The position numbers were made by a program, and so were the translations under genes. 64,000 bases of DNA from Zygaena filipendulae. Lineage: Eukaryota > Arthropoda > Insecta > Lepidoptera > Zygaenidae. This document shows, piece after piece, positions 1 to 10,393 of this stretch (its first letter is position 1; each line of letters opens with the position of its first letter). The stretch spans positions 8,702,501 to 8,766,500 of the forward strand of contig OU015669.1 in the NCBI GenBank assembly GCA_907165275.2, read 5' to 3'. Under the pieces are notes generated by a model. The model was not told the DNA's origin. It saw only the letters and a list, made by a program, of their open reading frames with translations, and ran no database searches.

Positions 1-118
1 GATAACCTCTGGAACTACTGAACCGTTTCTAGGAGTTATTTTACCGATAGAAACTGTCATCTCTGAGTGACATTATATAGTGATATTTCCTCTCGAATCA
101 CTCTATTTGTTTTTGTTA
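1..118. repeat. Decayed Helitron-family fragment at window edge
   Basis: The phrases CTGGAACTACTGAACCG and CGAATCACTCTATTTG recur in better preserved Helitron copies near 13.7 kb, 43.1 kb and 57.36 kb. The piece is truncated by the window start and neither terminus is present, so its orientation is not assigned. Confidence 0.35.
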
Positions 119-304
119 ACACACTGTAACATAGTAAGCTTTACATGAAATTTTTAAAATACCCATCACAAACTGATTTTAACAAATTCAAAACTATTGA
201 GGTATATGATCAAACATCAGCCGCCTTACTCTTGAGGCGCAATGGCGTTAGGATCAAATCGAACTCGAATCGAAATGAGATCGAAAAGGAATCAAATTTT
301 GCTA

Positions 305-366
305 CTTTTTAACCGACTTCCAAAAAGGAGGAGGTTCTATGTTCGATTGTATGTATGTTTTTTTTA
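305..366. repeat. Solo end of the AACCGACTTCC repeat family
   Basis: The segment starts with AACCGACTTCCAAAAAGGAG, runs through a GTTCGATTGTATGTATG motif and ends in a T-run. It is the reverse complement of the end at 7880-7938 and shares its AACCGACTTCC terminus with the palindrome at 6384. It is therefore a detached terminus of the same mobile family. Confidence 0.6.
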
Positions 367-2693
367 AACTTTGAGATCGCGTCTCTATTGTATTTATGTG
401 CCAAATTTCTCGATTTCATTAAGTTGTCAAAGAAAAAATCCATTTTTATTGACTTGTCAAACGTCATCATTCCAAATACGATTTCAATTCGAACTCAAAT
501 CACAATCGAAATCAGCCTCAAATCATTTTCAAGAGTAAAGCAGCAGAATCCTACTGTTTCGAATTTCAATATACCTTCATCATTCGATCATACAAGGAAC
601 ACTTGAACTGTCCCCTATATATCCTCGTCTGTCTGATTCATAACCACCTATTGAAATTGTATGCAAATTCAAAATGTCACTCCCAAAAGCACTTGTCTTG
701 AAACGCTTGCGTTTGATATAGGTTCCAACTTGGATAGAAATACGGGTTTTGTTCGTGGGGCAAATGAAGCATTTAAAGTCATGATTATCATTAAAAAAAA
801 TAAGGTAAAACAAATCTTCTATACGTTCATCTGTACCAATAGATGATACTTAATAGAAAAAATTAAAGGAAATATAATTTCGCTTGCTTTCTTAAAGTCA
901 GTAAGAATGGAATTCAGACGTCTTCCCTACTAAATGGTTTTTTACAGAGTTATTAGTTAGAATGTTGAAAATTTTCCATTTTCTCATGGAATCTATAATT
1001 AATTCACAGTAGTAAAACCCAAACAAAAAATCTAGAAAAAACGATGCAGATATTATGGTAGTAAATTCTCAATCGTGGAAAAAAATTATTGACTTTAAAA
1101 ATCCATCTCATGAGTATACAAAATAATATAAATAGGGGTTTTTTTGGTCCAGAATCTTTTTCTGGTATTTTGGTTTTCGTAGCTTAGTGGTTTACGGTTG
1201 ATATGAAGTAAAATTATAACAATCTCATGCATTATTTTACATTGTATTGCTGAAAACAGCGTTAAAAGCACAAGATGAGTAGTATCAGTGATTTTCAATT
1301 ATATTAGTGCTGTTTGATTTATTAATTAAAAATTGGAACTGGCAGTGAAACTCAACCATATAATGGCAATCGGACGATTTTCCACGCTGTTAATATTTCA
1401 CAGTCAGTGTCAATATAAAATTTTCGCACGAGCACCAATTATCCACACACATCAATTGTCAGTCAAATCCGACGCAATCCGAATGCATTTCTTTCTCTAC
1501 TACCTACCACGACGAATCGTGACGAGGTTTTTTAAAGTGTCACTTTAAATTAACCCTTTGAGAACGCATCCTAATTCATTGTTGTCGTGGGAAGAATCTA
1601 AATTGAATCCTTTGCGAAGTATGAATTATATACCGATCGCATAAACCAAAGAGAACAGTTTTTTTTTTTTAATTATTTATAATTGAAACTTTAAACGTTC
1701 TTCCGAGCTGCCAGATTGATGGAGTCGTTTAATTTTTACGGCGATAGTTTTGCATTTGTTACTTTTACGATCTATATATCAAAAAAGATCCAAAAGTCAT
1801 CATTGACGTCATTAGCATCATCACCGGGCTACTTTGCATTACATCTTTCACTATGGTTGTGCATTTAACGTTTGTCTATTAACAAATCAACCGTTACAAA
1901 TTATTGTTTACCATCATTAGCATATATTACAATGAAATCACGTGTCATCGCTGCATTAACTGTTTCGTATTATGCAAAATTTGCAATAACATTACTGCGT
2001 CATTAAATTCTTTGAAAGCAATATTTTTTTTTCCTTTTAAACGATTAGTTTTTACGACATTGATCGATCAATAGAACTTAGGAAGAAATCAATCTGCTTA
2101 TGCAAATTTCCTTTGCGAAAATCACAAAATACTTTCTAAATTAATTCATTAGGGTTGCGAAATGAATGGATCGTTCATAAAAATGACGTTCGATCATAAA
2201 TTGCTATTTTATTGCATCATTCGGTCTTGTCGCTTAGTTAGGGTTGGCACCAGACATTCGCAATCGTATCTTCCGCGTCGATACTTGCTTTGGCGATTTT
2301 TGAAAGCAATATTTTTAATGGTATGTCAAATTAATGTCGTTTCTCTTTCACAATACGTATCGTCAATATGTCGATAGGGCTGCAGCTAAAGGAAATCTCT
2401 CCGTGTTGTACCAACGAACCCTTTTTAAAATTTCATGCCAACGCTTTATGTTACAAATCGAATCACTACAATGCTTTTGTTCCCTTCACTATTTTATCCA
2501 TTCATTGTCGTTACATACCTAAATCTGTGTTCTGTGTGTTAATTTTAAAATTTATTTGACAAGAAATATTAGGTTGAATTTGTTATTTGCAACTGTGCTG
2601 TGACTTAAAAAAATAATAACGATGTTGGTGACATGACCGCTACGAATCCGTTGCGATGGATTTTTAATTTAGATTATACCTATTATATTATTT
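367..2693. other. Unassigned AT-rich stretch
   Basis: No open frame here exceeds about 80 codons, and none resembles a known protein. I saw no terminal repeats or RNA signatures. Overlapping short frames near 355-846 and 2162-2559 look like chance frames in AT-rich DNA. Confidence 0.6.
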
Positions 2694-2929
2694 GGACGCA
2701 GATAAGCAAAAACATGTTAACCCACAAAATTAAGTTATTGATTCAGAACGATTTATTGAGAGTTAGGGAACGTTTTTCAATTATGTGTTTACCTTATTAC
2801 ATTGCTTAAATATGTAACTAAATATTGAACATAAAAAATGTTGACACAAAATGGCACTTCTACTTTTAAAACACGATTTACTCAAAATTTCTCCAGTGTG
2901 GGTTAACACACTATTGCTTATCTATGTCC
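2694..2929. mobile_element. MITE-A copy 1 (236 bp, 4-bp TSD)
   Basis: Imperfect terminal inverted repeats of about 33 bp begin GGACGCAGATAAGCAA on the left and GGACATAGATAAGCAA (reverse complement) on the right, and run to TTAACCCACA. The element is flanked on both sides by ATTT (2690-2693 and 2930-2933). It has no coding capacity. A same-length copy lies at 5996. The superfamily is not resolved; a 4-bp AT-rich duplication does not fit mariner (TA), PIF/Harbinger (3 bp) or hAT (8 bp). Confidence 0.9.
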
Positions 2930-2933
2930 ATTT

Positions 2934-3149
2934 ACTAGTTGTGCCCCGCGGTTTCACCCGCGTTAATTTCAGAAATCCCGCGGGAATTCTGGGATAAAAA
3001 GTACCTCATGTGTTAATCTGATGTATAAGCTATATTATTGTAAAGTTTCATTTAAATCCATCCAGTAGTTTTTGCGTGAAAGAGTAACAAACATCCATCC
3101 ATTCATCCATAGATTCTTACAAACTTTCGCGTTTATAATATTAGTAGGA
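2934..3149 (-). mobile_element. Non-autonomous Helitron (H1, CATCC variant)
   Basis: Read on the minus strand it starts TCCTACTAATATTATAAACG and ends with a GCGGGTGAAACCGCGG hairpin followed by CTAG. It lies exactly between a host A and T, as Helitrons do. An internal CATC-rich patch and the motif TTTAAATGAAACTTTACAAT place it with the copies at 5538 and 17426. Confidence 0.85.
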
Positions 3150-4589
3150 TAAATATAAGGTTTATTTTTATAGGAAATAAACTTAGAATAATCAGCCTGT
3201 ATATATCTACTGGGTACTTAGTTATGTTTAATAAGTAAATAGATCACCAATAAAAACTAAAGCCAACTTTGTTAATACTTCCAATCATTCTAACTAAAAT
3301 ACAGCAATACTCAACAGAAAACAAGAGCAATTTGTTACAAAAATAAGGTATACTAGTACTGAAATATCGCTTTCAGCGCCATCACATAATACAAACACGG
3401 AAAATGAAATGAAAATACTTTTCATAACAAACGGTGCAAGAAACGTATATTATTTGTAAAGTAAAGTGGTTCTGTGTATTAGCTGGTACTCATCATAGTG
3501 AATTTTATTGGATACTTGAAGTAGGTGGAAGGACTCATTCCAAAAATCTACTTAATTACAAAAAAAAAAATTTTGTGATTTGTGGAACGAACAACTGAAA
3601 GTAGAAATATGAGACGAACATACAAACATTATTTTTTAATGTAGGTGAGTAATAACAAATAACTTTTGGAAAGGAGTGAAATAGGGTTATGAGTGTGTAG
3701 AAATTCAGCGTAATTTTTTTTGTTACGATGCAATACTGGTACAATAACCTACAATATTTTTAAGTATACAGACTCTTTTTTTAAATGTATACAAAAGTTA
3801 AATTCTTAAGTTAGCGATTCCATATTATTTGTGGCATTTTATTTAAGTACTTAATGGCTAGCATCATTATTTCAAATCAATCGAATTTTTATGGACAAAA
3901 AACACTGAAGTGCCATGAAAAAAAGTCTAAAATAAACCTACTGAATGAAACTGTCAAAACTAGTGATCAAACATTATTATTATATAGGATACATTGTAAT
4001 GCACTGATAAAATTTTATTGCGGCAAAATCGCTTGTGCATGTTTATTTTTAACGTTACCAAAAAAATATCTTTTGTAACTGCTTCCTATGCTCTTCAAAA
4101 GCAAACAGAGAGCACTCAAAATGCCTCTCAATTCATATAAATTTGCATAGACTAAGATGTTGTGCATTAAATTCTCTAAGCCTCGGGGTCTTTGATGACC
4201 TTTCGAGTGGTGTTTAGAGTATGCGGGCGATCTAAGATCGTTGACTCGAGTGACTTTTGTGACTCTTATGTTATACTTACGAGTATATTGAATATATTGA
4301 AACGTATAACTCATGTGTTATTTGCTTGTATCTAATATTATTTGATTTCACTTAAAAGCTTCAAAAAGATTTGTTTGAACAGTTTTATTTGCTAAGAAAA
4401 TTGTACTACTTACCTATTGTACATTTTAGATCGGCATCGACAGTAAACAAACAACTAGTTGGTCCATTTCAAAAACCCATCCGATATAGGCAGCTACCTA
4501 CTTAGATGAAGTTAAGGTTGTATAGTTAGCATCGAAAATAGCTTAACTTATGCTTATATATTATTATAGCTTATGCTTATGCTGAGCTG
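3150..4589. other. Unassigned stretch
   Basis: The longest frame is 99 codons on the minus strand (4015-4314). It has no motif I recognise and no supporting codon pattern. No repeat termini were seen. Confidence 0.55.
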
Positions 4590-4705
4590 GTTGCTCTTTT
4601 GTTGCGACACGCTATTTAGGCTACTTTTATTTAATATTATTAAATTATTATATTATTTAATTGTGGTCGTAACGAATAAACTATATTTCATTTCATTTCA
4701 ACACA
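4590..4705 (+). repeat. Retroposon 3' end with (ATTTC)n tail
   Basis: A polyadenylation-type AATAAA (4675-4680) is followed closely by a short ATTTC tandem tail. The same arrangement of AATAAA plus a microsatellite tail recurs at 14.75, 28.7 and 55.86 kb. The upstream body is too degraded to name the family. Confidence 0.5.
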
Positions 4706-4972
4706 TAAAATTACTTAAACTTGTATGATATCGGTTCCGTTACTTAGTTTTCAAATCAATTGCTATAAAAACATTGGAATGAATTTTTTTTACTGTAGCG
4801 CTGTTTTGGTTTGAATGCATTACCTAGTTAGAATATTTTGAAGAGTCGAGTTGATTCCTTCGTTCTCCAATAAGAACTTCAATAGAGATTCTGCAGTCGA
4901 CGGCACCATTTCAAAATCGTACAACGAGGTTTAAAAAAATAAAGCTAGCATAAAACTTTATCTTTAATACCT

Positions 4973-5249
4973 ACTAGCTGTTCCCTGCAGTTTCATCCGC
5001 GGTAATTTTGGAGTTCCCGCGGTAATTCCGGGATAAAAAGTAGTTTAAGTTACTCCTTATAACATCTGCTATCTGTCAGTGAAAGTCCTGTTTAAATCGG
5101 TCCAGCCGTTTCAGAGATTGCCCGGAACAAACAGACATACAGATTTTTGGATGTTAGTATACCGTATATACTTACTTTCGTATGAATTTAGTGAAAAGCT
5201 GTAAATTTGAAATTACAAACAGCATTAAATTTTATTTATATGTCTAGAG
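4973..5249 (-). mobile_element. Non-autonomous Helitron (H2 subfamily)
   Basis: On the minus strand it ends in the hairpin plus CTAGT. Its 5' part contains ATAAATAAAATTTAATGC and a GTTTGTAATTTCAAATTTAC stretch, shared with copies at 28366, 42285 and 53372. It is longer (about 280 bp) than the H1 copies and carries several point mutations. Confidence 0.75.
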
Positions 5250-5396
5250 TTCTAGATGTTTATTCTAAGGTAGCATCGCAAAGTAAATATTCATAATATT
5301 CGTAATCCTTTCTGAAATAATCGCCTCGTTGCAATTAGATAGTGTCATCAACCGCAGCTTTGCTCGTAAAAAAGGCTATAATTTCTTTTGTTTCAG

Positions 5397-5489
5397 ATCC
5401 TCCAGGGAGCTGTTAATGTCAAGAAAGGGTTTACGAGTTGTTCCGTTATAGCCGAAAACAGAATGAAACATGTTTCTTTATGGAAATAA
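5397..5489 (+). other. Candidate terminal exon (weak)
   Basis: A good splice-acceptor tract (TTTCTTTTGTTTCAG, ending 5396) precedes a 30-codon open frame that starts ILQGAVNVKKGFTSC and stops with TAA. The composition looks more protein-like than its surroundings and no repeat family covers it. No partner exon could be identified, so a chance acceptor in AT-rich DNA remains likely. Confidence 0.2.
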
Positions 5490-5537
5490 TTTGATTAAAT
5501 TTCATCGAACTTGTGGTAGTCTTTTAATTATTCTTCA

Positions 5538-5757
5538 ACTAGTTGTGCCCCGCGGTTTCACCCGCGTTAATTTCAGAGTTCCCGCGGGAATTCTGGGATA
5601 CAAAGTACCCTTTGTATTAATCTGCTGTATAAGCTATATTATTGTAAAGTTTCATTTAAATCCATTCAGTAGTTTTTGCGTGAAAGCGTAACAAACATCC
5701 ATCCATCCATCCATCCATAGACACTCACAAACTTTCGCGTTTATAATATTAGTAGGA
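5538..5757 (-). mobile_element. Non-autonomous Helitron (H1, CATCC variant)
   Basis: Nearly the same sequence as the 2934 copy. TCCTACTAATATTATAAACG is at one end, and the hairpin and CTAG are at the other. A host A and T flank it with no target duplication. A (CATC)n run near 5697-5716 is an internal, expandable microsatellite. Confidence 0.85.
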
Positions 5758-5995
5758 TTGATCACTAGGTATTATAAATAGGTTTTCAGCTAATACCTAC
5801 TTCCAAGAATGCTATTTCTTGTAAGTTATATAATTTATATATCTAAGCATTTTGTGCTAATACAATATATTTTACAATTCGACAATTTGAAATCGATAGA
5901 TTTTATACAACCTATCGAGAAATTATACGTTAAGTTTTAAATTCACAATTAGATATAGGTACGGTCACAAACTTAGTAGGTATCAGGGTATAAAT

Positions 5996-6231
5996 GGACG
6001 CAGATAAGCAATAACATGTTAACCCACAAAATTAAGTTATTAATTCAGAACGATTTATTGAGAGTTAAGGAACATTTTTCAATTATGTGTTTACCTTATT
6101 ACATTGCTTGAATATGTAACTAAATATTGAACATAAAAAATGTTGATACAAAATGGCGCTCCTACTTTTAAAACACGATTTACTCAAAATTTCTCCGGTG
6201 TGGGTTAACACACTATTGCTTATCTATGTCC
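5996..6231. mobile_element. MITE-A copy 2 (236 bp, 4-bp TSD)
   Basis: Same length and near-identical sequence to the element at 2694, with the same GGAC..GTCC termini. It is flanked by AAAT on both sides (5992-5995, 6232-6235). Two independent copies with different clean 4-bp duplications fix the boundaries of the family. Confidence 0.9.
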
Positions 6232-6383
6232 AAATGTAGGTTAGACAAAAAAATTATAATACGATTGAAGTAAATATAGATATTAAAGGTTTTACATAAT
6301 ACCTACGTATACCTTTACTTACATACCTAATCCTTATATTATGTCGCATATCTCCTTATCCTAGCTTATTTTCAAGAAACGAA

Positions 6384-6792
6384 CAAAAAAATTAAAACCG
6401 ACTTCCAAAAAAAAACACATCACTAAAAAAGCTAAAAATAAAAAACTAAAAATAACAAAATACCGATTTAATCCAAAAGACAAAAACACGTAATATTATT
6501 ATTGGTTTGTGCTACCACTGTTCGGTTTGAATTCGGTGACAAGCCCGCTGGTGTCTGCCCACTTAGGTTGTTCTGCTGACGAAGAGCTGGTGGCGGGAGT
6601 CGACTTAGCCCATCTACCCCCTCCATATTTGGCTTGTCACCGACTTCATACCAATCAGTGGTAGCACAAACCAATAATAATATTACGTGTTTTTGTCTTT
6701 TGGATTAAATCGGTATTTTGTTATTTTTAGTTTTTTATTTTTAGCTTTTTTAGTGATGTGTTTTTTTTTGGAAGTCGGTTTTAATTTTTTTG
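6384..6792. repeat. Long perfect palindrome, AACCGACTTCC family
   Basis: Arms 6384-6520 and 6656-6792 (137 bp each) are exact reverse complements. Imperfect pairing continues about 25 bp further inward (TCGGTGACAAGCC against GGCTTGTCACCGA). The 135-bp centre holds short GC-richer sequence including GGTGTCTGCCCA. The outer arms carry the family terminus AACCGACTTCC. The element resembles a fold-back element, and such identical arms imply recent origin or gene conversion. Confidence 0.85.
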
Positions 6793-7048
6793 CTAAAATT
6801 TTGTTTATTTTTCGCTTTTAAGTGACTTAGTTCGTAATTTGTCTAAGTTACAATAGCCTAATGTCAACTGCTCATCACCTTTTACAATATATTGCTTTTC
6901 CCGACGCAGGGACGTTAATTGTTGAGGAGTTATCCTAGTACATCACCATCAGTTCCACTTCACCATATACATTGTGACGGGCATAAATTGTTTAGAAACC
7001 ATATTAAAGTTAACGATTCGGAACCCGTGAAATACCCATTATTGAGTA

Positions 7049-7840
7049 GTTCCGATGACCATCTGTGGTCTTCATCATCAGTTCCACTTCTTCAAATTTT
7101 GCTTTCCGAAAGCAAAGAAACGATTTACTATAAAAAATACAAAAATCGCTATATTTTTGAAGAGTTCCCTCGATTACTCCAAGATCCCAGCATCAGATCT
7201 CGACGTGGCGACAATGGAATCAATTTAGGAGTATCCCCTTTCAAACAAAAAAACAATTTTCGAAATCGCTCCAATCGGAACCCGTGAAATACGTATTATT
7301 GTTGAGTAGTTCCGATGACCATCTGTGGTCTTCATCATCAGTTCCACTTCTTCAAATTTGACTTTCCAAAAGCAAATGAACGATTTACTATAAAAAGTAC
7401 CCAAATCGCTATAGGTGTGCCTATAATTTTTGAAGAGTTCCCTCGATTACTCCAAGATCCCATCATCAGATCTCAATTTGGTGACAATGGAATTGATTTG
7501 GGAGTATCCCCTTTCAAACAAAAAAACAATTTTTGAAATCGCTCCAATCGGAACCCATGAAATAGGTATTATTGTTAAGTAGTTCTGATGACCATCCGTG
7601 GTCTTCATCATCAGTTCCACTTCTTCAAATTTTGCTTTTCATCAGCAAATGAACGATTTACTATAAAAAATACCCAAATCGCTATAGGTGTGCCTATAAT
7701 TTTTGAAGAGTTCCCTCGATTTCTCCAAGATCCCATCATCAGATCCCAACTTGGTGGCAATGGGACCTAATTGGGAGTAAACCCTTTCAAACAAAAAAAG
7801 AATTTTCCAAATTGGTCCAACCGTCTTCGAGTAATCGGTG
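7049..7840. repeat. Three-unit tandem array (260-273 bp units)
   Basis: Units start with GTTCCGATGACCATC at 7049, 7309 and 7582. Each contains CATCATCAGTTCCACTTCTT, GAAGAGTTCCCTCGAT and CCCTTTCAAACAAAAAA. A decayed partial unit lies at about 6940-7048. Frames of 60-122 codons run through it and share peptides such as FEEFPR.LQDP, but they come from the repeat and no protein family is evident. Confidence 0.85.
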
Positions 7841-7845
7841 AACAT

Positions 7846-7886
<41 letters not shown>

Positions 7887-7938
7887 ATACATACAATCGA
7901 ACATAGAACCTCCTCCTTTTTGGAAGTCGGTTAAAAAA
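7841..7938. repeat. Poly-A and terminus of the AACCGACTTCC element
   Basis: CCGTCTTCGAGTAATCGGTG (from about 7821) is followed by a run of about 35 A, CATACATACAATCGAAC, then CTCCTCCTTTTTGGAAGTCG and GTT. The last part is the inverted form of the terminus at 6399. The tract 6384-7938 may be one composite element ending in the same inverted sequence. Confidence 0.7.
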
Positions 7939-8990
7939 TATCTTTGTATCACGTATTTGTGAAAAATATTTAGTAGGTCTATATAGGTATTATTTCTCAA
8001 AAGATTACTACACGCACAAAACACGAGTTTCATTAACGTCGTGTAATTAATCAATGCCCCTCGATTATTGCTTTGCCGCAGGTTGTAAACCCCTGACAAT
8101 TTCATTATCTTGCAAACATTACGTAAATACAAATTAAGAAGGCCAGATGTTGTCACGGCGCGGGTCGTAACTCCTTTTTATTTTGTTTTATTACCGACAA
8201 ACAGACATACTTTCTTATAGTCTCCTGTGGAACTTCTGCGTTTACGTAATTAAAACCTGTAAGAAAGTATAAAAATAAAATTATATTTTGTCTATGGGCT
8301 CAATCGATTGAAATTTTTAGGTTTAGAATTTGACAATGTAATATTACTTTAAACATTTTGTCCGACATAGAGATAGACCTTTATGGTTTTTTTATATTTA
8401 CTGTTGCTAAAGAAGAAATCTATGGAATCAAATAATATGAGATATGCTATGAATATGATGAGCTATGAATAACAAGTATCGCAAATGATATAATAATAAA
8501 TAAGCACGGGAAAATTTCAAAATAATTTCTTTTCAATCCTACAAGTCAGACATCAAAAGCTGAGGACAAAAAAGGTTGGTAAAAAAATAAGTATAGAAAA
8601 TAACACAATTAATTACGTATTTGACACCATCCGACACATTGACACTCCATTTTTCGATTGTACAAAGATAGCGCTCCCCAAAATTGCGTGAAATTATTAT
8701 CTTTAGTAAATCAAATCGGAAAGGAAGAAGATAATTAGACCAATTTGTCGCACCCCCTGTATACAGCAAGAGGTCTTTCAGTATGGTCTTTTTAATTGAA
8801 AATCTTTTTATTTTCCTTGCCTTACAATTTTGAACTTTTGTTTTTCTTTTGCTAATTTTCTGGCCTTTAATTTTGTATTTAATGAATCCATTTTATCTTC
8901 ATTTTCTTTTCTTATAAAGTTTTCTGACTGGCTGGTAATATTCGGTGACTGCGATTTTTTTTGCGTAGAAGCGTCTTATACCTATATTTC
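7939..8990. other. Unassigned stretch
   Basis: Only short frames occur here. The 129-codon minus frame ending at 7767 is driven by the poly-A tract, which reads as polyphenylalanine. Nothing else recognised. Confidence 0.55.
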
Positions 8991-9322
8991 ACTAGCTATG
9001 CCCTGCGGTTGCACCCGCAAAAAAGAATAAGCGAAATCAGTCCAGCCGTTCACTCTCTCTAAAGTGACGAAAGTGAAGCGTTAAAAGTCCCAAGTCAAAA
9101 AATTTAGTGACAAAATGACAAAAATACGTATTTATTAAAGAAATCGTTATCAGGGGTAACAGAAAAGGACATAGGCTTAGATAAATGAGGGAGTTGGAGC
9201 GCAACCAATCATTTATCTATAAGGACATAGGGTATATTCTTTCATCCAGAAAAACTACTGTCTCCGACGGTCAGAAAATTAATTAACATTAACGTGAACG
9301 AAGCCGCGGGCAAAAGCTAGTT
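8991..9322. repeat. Degraded Helitron pieces
   Basis: ACTAGCTATGCCCTGCGGTT at 8991 is a minus-strand 3' end. GCCGCGGGCAAAAGCTAGT near 9302-9321 is a plus-strand 3' end. The DNA between is too decayed to reconstruct the original copies. Confidence 0.45.
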
Positions 9323-9756
9323 TCAAATTACTACAAGTGGTAATTACACGATAACGCCCGCCATGACTAGATCCACACGTGCATGTTCAACCCTGTTTGT
9401 TGCGTTACCGAAGTTAATCTACATCAGCCAACCGATAACATTAGCGGCATATGTCAGGCATTATTGACTGAAATTATATCGTTTTTGTCACTAAACGCAG
9501 TCGTTTTCTAAACTTTAATCATACAAAAATTATAGGGTTAAAGATGTTTGTAAAAAAAAAATATAATAATCATTTTTTCCATCGAAAAATAGAAATGATT
9601 TGTCGACTTTGGCAAGGAACAGCAATGGTGGTAAACCATTTTAAATACCTAATAACATTGTTCAAACTAAAACTTTCCCATAAATTAAAATCAGTTGCTT
9701 GTTTTATTGAAGTCTATTAAAACTGCAGATATGTAATACTTAAACTATATTGAAGG

Positions 9757-9925
9757 CTGTTTCCGTACGCTTTCACCAGTGTGAATTTCGGTATTCCCGG
9801 GGGATCTCTTCGTACTGAAATAAAAAGAGCCCTATAAGTCACTAGGGAAAACTGTATACTTCCTTTGAATGGATTTATAGAATCGGTTCAGTAGTTGCAG
9901 AGATTATTCTCAATATCCAAACTTA
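9757..9925 (-). repeat. Degraded Helitron fragment
   Basis: The GTGTGAATTTCGGTATTCCC core and the inverted GTTCAGTAGTTGCAGAGATT phrase match the family body, but both termini have lost their key bases. Confidence 0.45.
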
Positions 9926-10209
9926 CAAGTGATATGTTTATTATAATATTTGTCAAGTAAGGGTATAACACACTCTATAACAAGCCTGTCTGTCTGTGTC
10001 TGTCTGCGTGTGTCCAACAAAGTAGCATGCTCGCAAATTGCTTTCATTATAGTCTTAAATCTGAAACACGTGTTATGGTTAAGTCAGTCAGTTATATGAG
10101 AATGTACGCATTATTCCGTCAATGATGCCCATAACAAGCCATCCCATTTTCATTAACACAGCGCATCCCGCCAGAGAGTTGGTCACCTAATTCAATTATG
10201 TTTACATAA

Positions 10210-10393
10210 AACTTATATATAAAAATTAATAGCTGTTCCTTTGTCTCGCTAAAATTCAAAAACGGCTGGATCGATTTGGCTAATTTTTATCTTGAAATAT
10301 TTGTAAAAGTTCAGGGAAGGTTTATAAAGTAAATTTGGAGTTCCTGCGGGAATTCAGAAACTCACGCGGGTGAAACCGCTGGGCACAGCTAGT
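10210..10393 (+). mobile_element. Non-autonomous Helitron (H3 subfamily)
   Basis: Begins near TTATATATAAAAATTAATAG, carries TCGCTAAAATTCAAAAACGG and GGAGTTCCTGCGGGAATTC, and ends ACGCGGGTGAAACCGCTGGG..CTAGT. The same subfamily is found at 30236 and inside the terminal repeats of the large element at 32573-38866. Confidence 0.8.

Noticed and set aside
4015..4314. 99-codon minus frame
   Set aside because: No recognisable domain, overlaps a plus frame, and length is compatible with chance in this composition.
7767..8156. 129-codon minus-strand frame
   Set aside because: Its length depends on a poly-A tract read as a phenylalanine run; the rest shows no domain.
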